From assembly GCF_001761385.1 (NCBI RefSeq), contig NZ_CP017476.1, forward strand, positions 4,019,501 through 4,083,500: a stretch of 64,000 nucleotides of DNA. Reading direction: 5' to 3'. The translations under genes were made by a program, and so were the position numbers. The DNA is from Hydrogenophaga crassostreae (GTDB lineage Bacteria; Pseudomonadota; Gammaproteobacteria; Burkholderiales; Burkholderiaceae_C). The notes under the pieces are model-generated. The model searched no databases. It saw nothing but the letters and a program-made list of their open reading frames with translations, and had not been told where the DNA came from. Shown piece after piece: positions 16,987 through 25,157 of this stretch (its first letter is position 1; every line of letters begins with the position of its first letter).

Positions 16987-18342
16987 TCAAGGCTTGGCCC
17001 CCACCACCACCGTGACCATGCGATCAGGCTGCAACACGCGCTTGAACGTGCGCTGAATGTCGGCCACGGTCACGGCTTGAACTCGCTCGGTCCAGCGATC
17101 AAGGTAGTCCAGCGGCAAACCGTGCCAGGCCATGTTGGACACATTGGCGAGCAACTTGCGGTTGCTGTCAATGCGCAGCGCGAAGCTGTTGACCAGGTAT
17201 TCCTTGGCCGCGAACAACTCGGCATCGGTGGGGCCATTGGCGACAAACTCGCGCAACACATCCTTTGCCACGCTCACCGCTTGCGCCGCCTGATCGGGGC
17301 GGGTGGTGAGTCCCATCTGAAATGCCCCGGCGTGCAGCCCCGGGCTGAAGTAGCTGTAGACGCTGTAGCTCAGCCCGCGCTTCTCGCGCACTTCGGTGGT
17401 CAGGCGCGAGACGAACCCGCCTCCGCCCAAGATGTAGTTACCGACAAATGCCGGGAAATGGTCGGGATCATCGCGGCGCATGCCCGGCTGGCCCATCAGC
17501 ACCTGCGCCTGAGCGGCGTCGAACGGCAAGCGCTCATCCACAGCGGCGGCCAACGGTTGCACCTCGCCCACAGGTGGCAAAGCCTCACAGCCATTGGGCG
17601 CCCAGGCCGCCATCAGCTCGCCCACGATGCGGTCGGCGCGCTCGCGATCCACCGCACCCACCAGACTTACCTGCGCCCGGCAAGCGCTGGCGTGGCGGCG
17701 ATAGAAAACCTGCATATCGGCGGCACCGAAGGCTTTCAGGCTTTCGGCGGTTGTCTCATAGCCGTATGGATGTTCGCCATAGACAGCCTGAGAAAACGTG
17801 CGCCCGGCAAGCGTGCCGGGCCGGGTCTCTGCTTCTTTCAAGGCCGCCAACATGCGCTCGCGGTCGCGCTGCCAAACCTGCTCAGGCCAGGCGGGCGCGG
17901 CCATCTGCCTTGCCGCCAAAGCGACCGCGCCCTGCAACAGGTCGGGCTGGGTCAGGGTGCGCAAGGAGACAGTGAAGCGGTCGGCGCTGGCACCAGCGCC
18001 AAACTGCGCACCGAGATCGACCCAGGCCTCACTCAGCTGGTTCTCCCCCAGCGCGGACTGCCCTTCGTAAGCCGCCACACCGCCCGACATCAAGCCCGCC
18101 GTCGCACTGGCCAACCCCGCCTGCCGCACCGGATCGCGGCGGCTACCGCCGTCGACCTGAATCTCCACATCGAGCATGGGAATCACCGGGCTCTCAATCA
18201 GATACACCTTGGCACCACTGGCGTGCACCCAGTGCTGAATCGGAATTCCCGCCCAGGCCGGCGCTGAAACCGCCCACAGCAAAGCCGCGGCCATGCAATA
18301 CCGTTTCACAACATTCATAAAAATCCAGGTGGTAATGTTCAA
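16987..18342 (-). CDS. M16-family peptidase-like protein, non-catalytic partner
   Basis: 451 residues with signal peptide (YCMAAALLWAVSAPAWA). The fold is clearly M16: GSRRDPVRQAGLASATAGLM corresponds to the inverzincin helix and VREKRGLSYSVYSYFSPGLH to the second domain. However, HxxEH is replaced by AxxGL-type residues and there is no downstream zinc glutamate pattern, so zinc binding is lost, as in beta-type subunits. It overlaps the catalytic partner gene by 4 bases, suggesting an alpha/beta-like periplasmic heterodimer. Start at 18342 is chosen for the overlap; ATG 18318 is an alternative. Confidence 0.9.
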   Translation of the reverse strand: MNITTWIFMNVVKRYCMAAALLWAVSAPAWAGIPIQHWVHASGAKVYLIESPVIPMLDVEIQVDGGSRRDPVRQAGLASATAGLMSGGVAAYEGQSALGENQLSEAWVDLGAQFGAGASADRFTVSLRTLTQPDLLQGAVALAARQMAAPAWPEQVWQRDRERMLAALKEAETRPGTLAGRTFSQAVYGEHPYGYETTAESLKAFGAADMQVFYRRHASACRAQVSLVGAVDRERADRIVGELMAAWAPNGCEALPPVGEVQPLAAAVDERLPFDAAQAQVLMGQPGMRRDDPDHFPAFVGNYILGGGGFVSRLTTEVREKRGLSYSVYSYFSPGLHAGAFQMGLTTRPDQAAQAVSVAKDVLREFVANGPTDAELFAAKEYLVNSFALRIDSNRKLLANVSNMAWHGLPLDYLDRWTERVQAVTVADIQRTFKRVLQPDRMVTVVVGAKP

Positions 18343-19775
18343 TGGTTCGGGATCGGTGGGCGCTCGTTGGCGGGGCGCTCCGTCTTGCGTTTGGTCGGGT
18401 CAGGCACCAGCACGGCAGTGGTCAGTTTTTCTTCACTGAACAGGCGCTGGGCCACCGACTGCACTTGCGCCGCCGTGACTTCATTGAGCTGGGCCATCAA
18501 CTGGTCGCCGGCTTCAAGCCCCATGTCCAAAGCCCAATAACTGCCCAGTTCCCGAGCCTGGTTGAACACCGAATCGCGCTTGTAAACCTCGCCAGCGATC
18601 CATTGCGTTTTCACCCGCTTGAGCTCCACCTCGCTCACGCCTTCACTGGCCACTCGCGCGATCTCTTCTTTCAAGGCCGAGATCACTGTGTCACTGGCCA
18701 CACCGGGTGCCGGTACCGCAGACAGAAAGAACAACTGTGGCCCGCGACCCATCAAGCCGAAAGAAGCGCCAGCGCTGTCGGCCAAGCGTGAGCGCTTGCC
18801 TCCCTGGCCCTGAATCAATGCGCGCTCCAGGCGCGCTCCGCTGTAACCATCAAGAATGGCCGACAAGACCGTGAGTGCCAGCGCGTCCTGGCTCGCGGGG
18901 TCTCTGGCTTGGGGATCGGTCAGTTTGGGCATCTGGTAGGCCAGTGCCACCATGGCCTGCTCGGTGGCCGCGCGGAAATCCATCTGCCTGGCGCCCTGCT
19001 GCTCCGGTTCTTCACGGGGCTTGCGTGTGGGCAGGGGTCGGGACGGAATGGCACCATAGATGCGCTCGGCCATCGCATGAACGGCAGCCACATCCACATC
19101 CCCGGCAATCACCACCGCTGCATTGGCAGGTGTGTACCAGCGTTTGAAAAAGTCGCGTGCATCCTGGGGGGTCATGGCATCCAGATCACTCATCCAACCC
19201 ACCACCGGCCGCCTGTAGGGACTGGCCTGGAAAGTCATCGCGTTCATGGCTTCAAACATGCGCGCGCGCGGTGACTCTTCGGTGCGTTGCCGCCGCTCTT
19301 CCTTGATGACCTCGATCTCGCGTTTGAACTCGTCATCCGGCCACTGGTTGTTGGCAAAGCGGTCCGCCTCCAGCAGCATCATGGCCTCAAGCTTTTCGCT
19401 CGGAATCTGCTGGTGGTAAGCGGTCACATCGCGCGTGGTGAACGCGTTTTCCTGCCCACCCAGGGCAGCCACCTTGCGCGAAAACTCCCCGGGTTTCACT
19501 GTCGGCGTGCCTTTGAACAACATGTGTTCCAGTGCGTGGGCCACGCCTGTGGTGCCATCGACTTCGTCCATCGCCCCAACCCTTACCCACAACATATGGG
19601 CCGCCGTAGGCGCCCGGCGGTCGGGTTGCACGATCAGCGTCATGCCGTTGGACAGGGTGAACTGCTGGGCAACAGGGGCCGCCATCACGAGCGCAGGAAT
19701 GGCACCAAGCCCCAGGAAAGACCAGGCAATAGACATCATGGGAGATCGGGCCCAAGAGGGCAGACAACGTTTCAT
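18339..19775 (-). CDS. M16-family zinc metallopeptidase (catalytic)
   Basis: 478 residues from ATG 19775. Signal peptide ends near VMAAPVAQ. The zinc motif is HALEH (HxxEH) in TTGVAHALEHMLFKGT, and the distal acidic ligand region is EIEVIKEERRQRTEESPRARM. It should degrade small peptides in the periplasm. An in-frame upstream ATG at 19820 would overlap ftsY and lacks a better signal sequence. Only 28 bases separate its start from divergent ftsY, so promoters must overlap coding sequence or face each other tightly. It leads the M16-M16-rsmD-coaD-fdx series. Confidence 0.93.
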   Translation of the reverse strand: MKRCLPSWARSPMMSIAWSFLGLGAIPALVMAAPVAQQFTLSNGMTLIVQPDRRAPTAAHMLWVRVGAMDEVDGTTGVAHALEHMLFKGTPTVKPGEFSRKVAALGGQENAFTTRDVTAYHQQIPSEKLEAMMLLEADRFANNQWPDDEFKREIEVIKEERRQRTEESPRARMFEAMNAMTFQASPYRRPVVGWMSDLDAMTPQDARDFFKRWYTPANAAVVIAGDVDVAAVHAMAERIYGAIPSRPLPTRKPREEPEQQGARQMDFRAATEQAMVALAYQMPKLTDPQARDPASQDALALTVLSAILDGYSGARLERALIQGQGGKRSRLADSAGASFGLMGRGPQLFFLSAVPAPGVASDTVISALKEEIARVASEGVSEVELKRVKTQWIAGEVYKRDSVFNQARELGSYWALDMGLEAGDQLMAQLNEVTAAQVQSVAQRLFSEEKLTTAVLVPDPTKRKTERPANERPPIPNH

Positions 19776-19803
19776 AGAATGAGAAGATACAAGAGATTCC
19801 AAA

Positions 19804-21303
19804 ATGTTCTCGTTCTTCAAAAAAAAGACACCTCCAGCCCCTGCTCCAGCCGAGCTCCCGCCCGGGGACGCCGCCCAAGCGCCCCTGCCCGAACCGCCTG
19901 CGCTGAGCGAACCGCCCCCGGCTTCGCCGCCACCTGAGGAGCCCCCAGAGCCCCCAAAGGCCCCTGAAGCGCTCGCGCAAGCCGCGCCTCAAGCGCCGGA
20001 GCCCGAGCCAGCGCTTGCCAGGCTGGAAGCACCTGAAGACAAACCTGCCGAACCCGTCAAGGCCTCATCCGGCGTCTTTTCGTTCTTCCGCAGAAAACCA
20101 CCTGCTGCACCACCCCCCGCTGACGACGCGCCGCCCGCACCGGTCGCTGAGCCAGCGCCTGAGGCTGCGCCCGGGCCAGAAGCCACGGAGGAAGTTGCGC
20201 CGGCACTGGCTCCAGCCACCGCACCCACATCCGCTGCAGTTACAGCGGCTCCCAAGCCCCCAGCGATTGCGCCTGCGCCGACCAAGGCCATCGACCCCCC
20301 GGCACCACCGCCAGTCGCAATCCCGGCAAAACCTCTGCCCGTGGTGCCCACCGTCGCCAACGCGGTGGACAAACCCGTGGACAGGCCCATGGCGCCCAGC
20401 GAGGCGCGAAAAGGCTGGCTGGAGCGCCTCAAGACCGGACTGCGCCGCACTGGCGCGAGCATCGCCACCGTCTTCACCGGAACCCAGATCGACGACGCCT
20501 TGTACGAAGAGCTGGAAGAGGCCCTGTTGATGGCCGACACCGGCGTCAAGGCCACCGAACACCTGCTGGCCGACCTGAAGAAACGCGTCAAGGAGGCCAA
20601 AGCCACCAACCCGGCGGCCGTGAAGGGCCTGCTCGCAGACGCCATCGTCGCACTGCTGGAACCGCTGCAGAAAACGCTGGTGATCGGTGAATTCAAGCCC
20701 ACCGTGATCATGGTGGCCGGCGTCAATGGCGCGGGCAAAACCACCTCCATTGGCAAACTCACGCGCCATCTGGCCAACGGTGGCGCCTCGGTTCTGCTCG
20801 CTGCAGCCGATACCTTCCGGGCCGCCGCCCGGGAACAGCTCGCCGTCTGGGCCGACCGCAACACCGTCGAGATCGTGACCCAGGAAGGTGGCGACCCTGC
20901 TGCGGTGAGCTTCGACGCGGTGACAGCCGGCCGCGCTCGAGGGCGCGATGTGGTGCTGGTCGACACGGCAGGGCGTTTGCCTACCCAGCTTCATTTGATG
21001 GAAGAGTTGAAAAAAATCAAGCGGGTGGTACAAAAAGCCGACCCCACCAGCCCCCACGAGGTGCTGCTGGTGATTGACGGCAACACCGGTCAAAACGCCT
21101 TGGCCCAGGTGAAAGCATTTGACGAAACCCTTGGCCTCACGGGCCTGGTGATCACCAAGCTCGACGGCACAGCCAAGGGAGGCGTGATCTGTGCGATCGC
21201 CCGCGAGAGGCCGATTCCGATCTACTTCATTGGCGTGGGCGAAAAGCTGGAAGACCTGGAAACCTTCAACGCCAGGGAATTTGCGCAGGCATTGCTGGCC
21301 TGA
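19804..21303 (+). CDS. ftsY: signal recognition particle receptor FtsY
   Basis: 499 residues. The C-terminal NG domain has GVNGAGKTTSIGKL (G1), DTFRAAAREQL, VLVDTAGRLPTQ (G3), TKLDGTAKGG (G4) and the closing FNAREFAQALLA. It docks SRP-ribosome complexes on the membrane. The N-terminal A domain, about 200 residues, is extremely Pro/Ala/Glu-rich and contains a repeated short motif: MFSFFKKK at the start and VFSFFRRKP at about residue 90. The ends of this linker vary in the family, but the repeated amphipathic lead is unusual. The stop is followed by an 83-bp tandem repeat. Confidence 0.97.
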   Translation: MFSFFKKKTPPAPAPAELPPGDAAQAPLPEPPALSEPPPASPPPEEPPEPPKAPEALAQAAPQAPEPEPALARLEAPEDKPAEPVKASSGVFSFFRRKPPAAPPPADDAPPAPVAEPAPEAAPGPEATEEVAPALAPATAPTSAAVTAAPKPPAIAPAPTKAIDPPAPPPVAIPAKPLPVVPTVANAVDKPVDRPMAPSEARKGWLERLKTGLRRTGASIATVFTGTQIDDALYEELEEALLMADTGVKATEHLLADLKKRVKEAKATNPAAVKGLLADAIVALLEPLQKTLVIGEFKPTVIMVAGVNGAGKTTSIGKLTRHLANGGASVLLAAADTFRAAAREQLAVWADRNTVEIVTQEGGDPAAVSFDAVTAGRARGRDVVLVDTAGRLPTQLHLMEELKKIKRVVQKADPTSPHEVLLVIDGNTGQNALAQVKAFDETLGLTGLVITKLDGTAKGGVICAIARERPIPIYFIGVGEKLEDLETFNAREFAQALLA

Positions 21304-21312
21304 GGAACAAGG

Positions 21313-21506
21313 CCCCCACGCTCCGCCGCTGCGCGGGTCGCTGCCCCCCGAGGGGGCTGATTCACCTTGGGGCGGCCCTGCGGTGAATCGCTTCGCCCCC
21401 ACCCTGCGCCGCTGTGCGGGTCGCTGCCCCCCGAGGGGGCTGATTCACCTTGGGGCGGCCCTGCGGTGAATCGCTTCGCCCCCACCCTGCGCCGCTGTGC
21501 GGGTCG
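21313..21506. repeat. 83-bp tandem repeat, about 2.3 copies, between ftsY and the anti-sigma gene
   Basis: GCGGGTCG recurs at 21333, 21416 and 21499, an exact 83-base period. The unit contains GCCCCC-CGA-GGGGGC, a 6-bp hairpin, and the arms of a larger TTCACC/GGTGAA inverted repeat. It sits between the convergent ends of ftsY and the anti-sigma gene. A related single copy lies at 26880. I know similar GC-rich intergenic repeats from Comamonadaceae; they behave like REP-type elements or bidirectional terminators. Confidence 0.8.
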
Positions 21507-21519
21507 TGCCTATTCGGGC

Positions 21520-21735
21520 TTATTCGTCGTTGCCGTAATTGCGCCATTGCTTCATGGCATTGCGCATCGTCAGCATCTGCCGCTCAAATCTGGGGCAGGC
21601 TTTGCACATGGCCATGTGCACGCGCAGCGCCATTTGATCAAGCGCACCCAGATCACGGTCTTCCCTGGCGACCACAAGCGCACTCACTTCCTTGCAAGTG
21701 CGCATCAAGGGGAGCTTTCGCATCAAAGGGTTCAT
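21520..21735 (-). CDS. zinc-finger (zf-HC2-like) anti-sigma factor
   Basis: 71 residues from ATG 21735, whose A is shared with the last base of the sigma-factor stop (TGATG), a tight translational coupling. Sequence features are CKEVSALV near the start and H-x3-C-x2-C (HMAMCKACPRF), the zinc-binding signature of small cytosolic anti-sigma factors that sense redox or metals through the cysteines. There is no transmembrane segment. Partnership with the adjacent ECF sigma factor is inferred from position. A longer start at 21765 would overlap the sigma gene by 31 bases. Confidence 0.85.
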   Translation of the reverse strand: MNPLMRKLPLMRTCKEVSALVVAREDRDLGALDQMALRVHMAMCKACPRFERQMLTMRNAMKQWRNYGNDE

Positions 21736-22310
21736 CAGCGGGCAAACCAGTTCAGTTCCAGGCATTCGCGCAAACGCAAACGGGCCCGGTGGAGTTGGAC
21801 ATACAGGTTCGTCGATGTCAGCCCGAGTTCCTTACATATCTCGTCGCTCGACATCTCCAACCACTCCCGCATCAGGAACAAACGGCCCTGCACAGGGGGT
21901 AGTTTTTCGGTACAGGCATCGAGAATGGCCATGAACTGCTGGCTTTTCAGGTCCTGCTCCGGGTTACCCCAATCGGCCGGTTTCTCTGCAAAGTGGCCAT
22001 TGGTCCTGAACGCAATGTGTTCCAGCGGATCGGCCTGGCTATCGCCTTGCGAACCGGTGTCGAGCATCACTTCGCGCTGGCGCACGCGCATGGAATCGAT
22101 GATCTTGTGTTTCAAGATGCCCACCAGCCAGGTCTTGAGCTGGGAGCGTGCCTGAAACGCCTGCGGCTTGGCCAGGGCGGCAAGCAAGGTTTCGGAAACT
22201 GCGTCTTCTGCCCAGGCCTCATTGCGCAATTGCAAACGGGCAAAGCGCATCAGGTAGTCACGCAAGGCGACCAGTTGCTGTTCGTAATCGGTGGGGGGCG
22301 TGATTGACAT
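21735..22310 (-). CDS. ECF-type RNA polymerase sigma factor
   Basis: 191 residues with region 2 (LRDYLMRFARLQLRNEAWAEDAVSETLLAALAK; SQLKTWLVGILKHKIIDSMR) and region 4 (LPPVQGRLFLMREWLEMSSDEICKELGLTSTNLYVQLHRARLRLREC). An acidic 40-residue linker lies between. It is followed by a zinc-finger anti-sigma gene and is divergent from a thioredoxin-like gene, then the buf operon. I infer that it recognises the motif TGTAAGRA-N13-SYGAC found before the thioredoxin gene, bufA1 and the operon at 38345. Similar sigma/zf-HC2 pairs respond to oxidants or copper. Confidence 0.92.
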   Translation of the reverse strand: MSITPPTDYEQQLVALRDYLMRFARLQLRNEAWAEDAVSETLLAALAKPQAFQARSQLKTWLVGILKHKIIDSMRVRQREVMLDTGSQGDSQADPLEHIAFRTNGHFAEKPADWGNPEQDLKSQQFMAILDACTEKLPPVQGRLFLMREWLEMSSDEICKELGLTSTNLYVQLHRARLRLRECLELNWFAR

Positions 22311-22333
22311 GTTCGAGTGCTGTTGCGCTCAAG

Positions 22334-22359
22334 TGTAAGGAATGTCACATGGGGCCGAC
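22334..22359 (+). promoter_or_regulatory. ECF-type promoter motif before the thioredoxin-like gene
   Basis: TGTAAGGA at 22334-22341 and CCGAC at 22355-22359, with 13 bases between. Same elements and spacing as at 22934 and 38291. Predicted start of transcription is near 22366, about 30 bases before the ATG at 22395. Confidence 0.6.
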
Positions 22360-22394
22360 AGAACCCCATACGCAACCAGAGAACCGAGCCCGCC

Positions 22395-22916
22395 ATGGAA
22401 CCACAACGCCACCCGTCCCGTCGGAACCTTCTCGTCTGGCTGGCTGGCGCAGCCCCGGTCTCGCTGCTCGCCCAGACGCCTTCGTTCGCAACGCCCGGCC
22501 AGGCTGAACTCCGGGGGGTCACGTCCGGCGGCGAGGTTTTGGCTCTCAACACACTGCGCGGCCAGGTGGTGATGGTTTTTTACTGGTCAACGGAATGCCC
22601 GGTGTGCCGCAACAAAATGCCGGAACTGCGCGCCAACGCAGCGGGCTGGCAAGGCCAGAAATTCACGCTGCTCGGCGTCAACATGGATCAGAAGCGCGAA
22701 GATTTTTTGCGCTACGAAGAAGTGGTGACGCCGCTGCTCCCGCAAGAACAGCTGTTTCCATCGGTGTGGGGCCGCGACCCTGCCTACCAGGACAACCTCG
22801 GTCCGGTCTCCCATCTGCCCTCCACGGTGCTCATCGACAAACAGGGGCAAGTGGCTGAACGCTACATGGGTCGCATTCCACCGCAAGCCTGGAACCGCAT
22901 CGCCGATCTTTTGTAA
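22395..22916 (+). CDS. exported TlpA/AhpC-type thioredoxin-like protein
   Basis: 173 residues. N-terminal signal region (RRNLLVWLAGAAPVSLLAQ) with two arginines. Thioredoxin fold with active site CPVC in VVMVFYWSTECPVCRNKMPEL, followed by TLLGVNMDQ and the cis-Pro region HLPSTVLIDKQGQVAERYMGRIP. It would act as a periplasmic thiol-disulfide reductase or resolvase. ATG 22395 follows the ECF-like promoter; longer in-frame starts lie upstream of the signal peptide. Placement between the sigma/anti-sigma pair and buf genes suggests a shared redox or copper-stress regulon. Confidence 0.88.
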   Translation: MEPQRHPSRRNLLVWLAGAAPVSLLAQTPSFATPGQAELRGVTSGGEVLALNTLRGQVVMVFYWSTECPVCRNKMPELRANAAGWQGQKFTLLGVNMDQKREDFLRYEEVVTPLLPQEQLFPSVWGRDPAYQDNLGPVSHLPSTVLIDKQGQVAERYMGRIPPQAWNRIADLL

Positions 22917-22933
22917 ATAATTTCAGAACGCCG

Positions 22934-22959
22934 TGTAAGAACACCGCGTCAGCGCTGAC
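22934..22959 (+). promoter_or_regulatory. ECF-type promoter motif before bufA1
   Basis: TGTAAGAA at 22934-22941 and CTGAC at 22955-22959, spacing 13. Transcription would begin near 22966, giving a leader of roughly 68 bases before the bufA1 ATG. Confidence 0.6.
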
Positions 22960-23033
22960 TCACCATCAACCAGAGTCGCTTGTTGACGCACCCGACCCGG
23001 TTAATCAATCCCTTCACCCTCTGGAGAATTCAC

Positions 23034-23393
23034 ATGAGCAACCGCACCCTGATCACCACCGCAGCCGCTTCCCTGATGTCGCTGGCCATGTTGTCCGCCC
23101 CCGTTCTGGCGCAGGCCGCAGCCAAGGAAAAATGTTTCGGTATTGCCAAGGCCGGCCAAAACGACTGCGCCAACCTGAGCGGATCGCACTCGTGCGCCGG
23201 TCAGTCCAAGGTGGACAACGGCAAGGACGAGTGGAAATACGTTGCCGAAGGCACCTGCAAAACCATGAACGGCATGAACATGGAAGAAGCCAAAGCCGCC
23301 TCCATGATGAAAAAGGACGACATGATGAAAAAAGACGACATGAAAAAGATGGACGACACCATGAAAAAAGAAGAAATGATGAAGAAAGGCTGA
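23034..23393 (+). CDS. bufA1: BufA1-family (DUF2282) bufferin precursor peptide
   Basis: 119 residues: signal peptide (to about VLAQA), then a DUF2282 core with cysteines 34, 45, 54 and 75 in the family pattern (EKCFGIAKAGQNDC; SHSCAGQS; EGTC). In characterised bufferins, the MNIO enzyme converts cysteines of this core to thiooxazoles, giving a copper-binding secreted RiPP. Here the core is followed by an atypical 42-residue tail with 12 methionines and alternating Lys-Lys/Asp-Asp pairs, beginning after GTCKT. A GGAG ribosome site precedes the ATG. bufB follows after 6 bases. Family assignment strong; tail function unknown. Confidence 0.92.
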   Translation: MSNRTLITTAAASLMSLAMLSAPVLAQAAAKEKCFGIAKAGQNDCANLSGSHSCAGQSKVDNGKDEWKYVAEGTCKTMNGMNMEEAKAASMMKKDDMMKKDDMKKMDDTMKKEEMMKKG

Positions 23394-23399
23394 TCGGCC

Positions 23400-24287
23400 A
23401 TGATCGCCACGCCGATGTCTCCCGCGCCGGGCGCACCGCGCTCCTCCGTGGGCATCGGCTGGCGTCACCCCCATTACGCGGAGCTGCTGCAAACGCTGCC
23501 CGCGCTGGACTTCATTGAAGTTCACTCCGAGAATTTTTTCGCCCAGGGTGGCGCCGCGCTTGCCGTGCTGCTAGAAGGCCGAGAGCACTACCCGGTGAGC
23601 CTGCATGGCGTGGGCCTATCCCTTGGCTCGGCCATGGGCATCGATGCCTGGCATCTCGACCAACTGGCCCAACTGGTGCAGCGCGTCGATCCGGTTCGCG
23701 TCAGCGACCACGCCAGCTTTGCCCGCGCCCCTGCGGGCGGCAAAGCGGTACACGCGTCCGACCTGTTACCCATCCCCATGACCCGGGACGCGCTCGAGGT
23801 GATGTGCGCCAATGTAAGTCAGGTGCAAGACCGGCTGCGCCGACCCATCGCGGTCGAAAACCTGTCGGCCTATGTGCAGTGGCAACAGGCCGACATGAGC
23901 GAAACCAGCTTCCTCAACGCCTTGGCCCAACGCACCGGATGTGGCCTGTTGGTGGATGTGAACAACCTCTATGTCAACGCGCTCAACGCGCAGCTGCGTG
24001 GTGACACGCAAGTGCCCATTGAAGCCTGCCAGGCCTGGCTGAACGCCATCGCCCCCCAGCACGTGGCCGAGCTGCATCTGGCGGGCCATGTGCATTGTGG
24101 TGACATCGTGATCGATGACCACGGCAGCCGCGTGCCCGAGCCCGTCTGGTCGCTGTATGCCCATGCACTCGATCTACTGGGACCGGTGCCCACCCTGATC
24201 GAATGGGACACCGACGTGCCCGCGCTCGGCGTTCTGCTTGAAGAAGCCAGCCGAGCGCGCGCCGCTGGGCAAAGGGTTGCCGCATGA
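23400..24287 (+). CDS. bufB: BufB: MNIO-family (DUF692) RiPP-modifying enzyme
   Basis: 295 residues, a TIM-barrel multinuclear non-haem iron oxidase. Metal-ligand motifs are recognisable in order: FIEVHSENFF, VSLHGVGLSLG, RVSDHASF, VENLSAYV, LLVDVNNLYVN, AELHLAGHVH and LIEWDTDVP. It is expected to oxidise cysteines of BufA1 with help of BufC. It is 6 bases after bufA1 and overlaps bufC by 4 bases, forming one operon. Full length; no missing ligand seen. Confidence 0.93.
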   Translation: MIATPMSPAPGAPRSSVGIGWRHPHYAELLQTLPALDFIEVHSENFFAQGGAALAVLLEGREHYPVSLHGVGLSLGSAMGIDAWHLDQLAQLVQRVDPVRVSDHASFARAPAGGKAVHASDLLPIPMTRDALEVMCANVSQVQDRLRRPIAVENLSAYVQWQQADMSETSFLNALAQRTGCGLLVDVNNLYVNALNAQLRGDTQVPIEACQAWLNAIAPQHVAELHLAGHVHCGDIVIDDHGSRVPEPVWSLYAHALDLLGPVPTLIEWDTDVPALGVLLEEASRARAAGQRVAA

Positions 24288-25126
24288 CACAAGGCAATGC
24301 CACCACCGCGCTGCAAACGCAACAGGAAGCGCTTGTGAAGGCCTTGTTCGCCCGACCGGGCGAGGCTTCAGTCCACGCAGAGCTGCTTCCCCTCCTTGAC
24401 CAGTGCAGCCTGCAAAGCCAGCGCGGGCTTCAGGCCTACCAGGCCAACGGACACGCCTTGGCCGAGCGCAGTCTGCGCGCCGCTTTTCCCGTGATTGAAC
24501 ACATGGTCGGGAGCAACAGCTTCAACGCCCTCGCCCGCGACCTGTGGCACCAACACCCTCCCGAGCGGGGCGATCTGGCGCAGTGGGGCGCGGCGCTGCC
24601 CGCCTTCGTTGCCAGCAACCCGCAACTGGCCGATGCGCCCTACCTAAGCGATGTGGCCCAGGTTGAATGGGCGCTGCACCGTGCGGCGTTCGAAGCCGAT
24701 ACCCCGCCCGACCCTGCCAGCTTCGTCCGCCTCACCGAAGAAGACCCCGAAACGCTCGCACTCACGCTCGCCCCGGGCGTGCACACGGTCACCAGCCGCT
24801 TTCCGGTGGCCAGCCTGGTACTGGCCCACCTTCAGGACCACCCCAACCTGGCCGAAGCCACCGACCGCTTGCGCCGGGGCGATGCTGAAACCGCACTGAT
24901 CTGGCGCCAGGACATGAAGCCCAGGCTGATGCTGTGCACGGATGTGGCGGCCGCGCTGATAGCGTTGCTGCAATCCGGTCGCGATATCGCCGATGCGCTG
25001 GATGGGGCGATGAGCGCTGCCCGTGACGGCACAGATGAACACTTCGACTTCTCCGCCTGGCTCACCGAAGCCGTGACCCAAGGGGTGGTGATCGGCGTGC
25101 ACACCGCACAGTCCCGGGCTGTCTGA
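24284..25126 (+). CDS. bufC: BufC/HvfC-type (DUF2063) RiPP recognition partner
   Basis: 280 residues. N-terminal helical DUF2063 domain (QQEALVKALFARPGEAS; RGLQAYQANGHALAERSLRAAFPVIEHMVG; DLWHQHPPERGDLAQWGAALPAFV), followed by a beta-rich C-terminal domain with HTVTSRFPVASLVLAH and LICTD-like segments. Such proteins bind the precursor and the MNIO enzyme. Start overlaps the bufB stop (ATGA). The C-terminal part is diverse in the family, so substrate range cannot be read. Confidence 0.9.
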   Translation: MTQGNATTALQTQQEALVKALFARPGEASVHAELLPLLDQCSLQSQRGLQAYQANGHALAERSLRAAFPVIEHMVGSNSFNALARDLWHQHPPERGDLAQWGAALPAFVASNPQLADAPYLSDVAQVEWALHRAAFEADTPPDPASFVRLTEEDPETLALTLAPGVHTVTSRFPVASLVLAHLQDHPNLAEATDRLRRGDAETALIWRQDMKPRLMLCTDVAAALIALLQSGRDIADALDGAMSAARDGTDEHFDFSAWLTEAVTQGVVIGVHTAQSRAV

Positions 25127-25157
25127 ATCAACGCGCCCCCCCTCTCTGGAGCCCCGC

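Noticed and set aside
16312..18267. 651-codon plus-strand frame over rsmD and the M16 gene
   Set aside because: Shadow of two genuine minus-strand genes; no domain and it crosses their boundary.
21810..21836. TGTAAGGAA on the minus strand inside the ECF sigma gene
   Set aside because: Lies in coding sequence within region 4, the CTGAC that follows is at the wrong distance, and no gene start follows.
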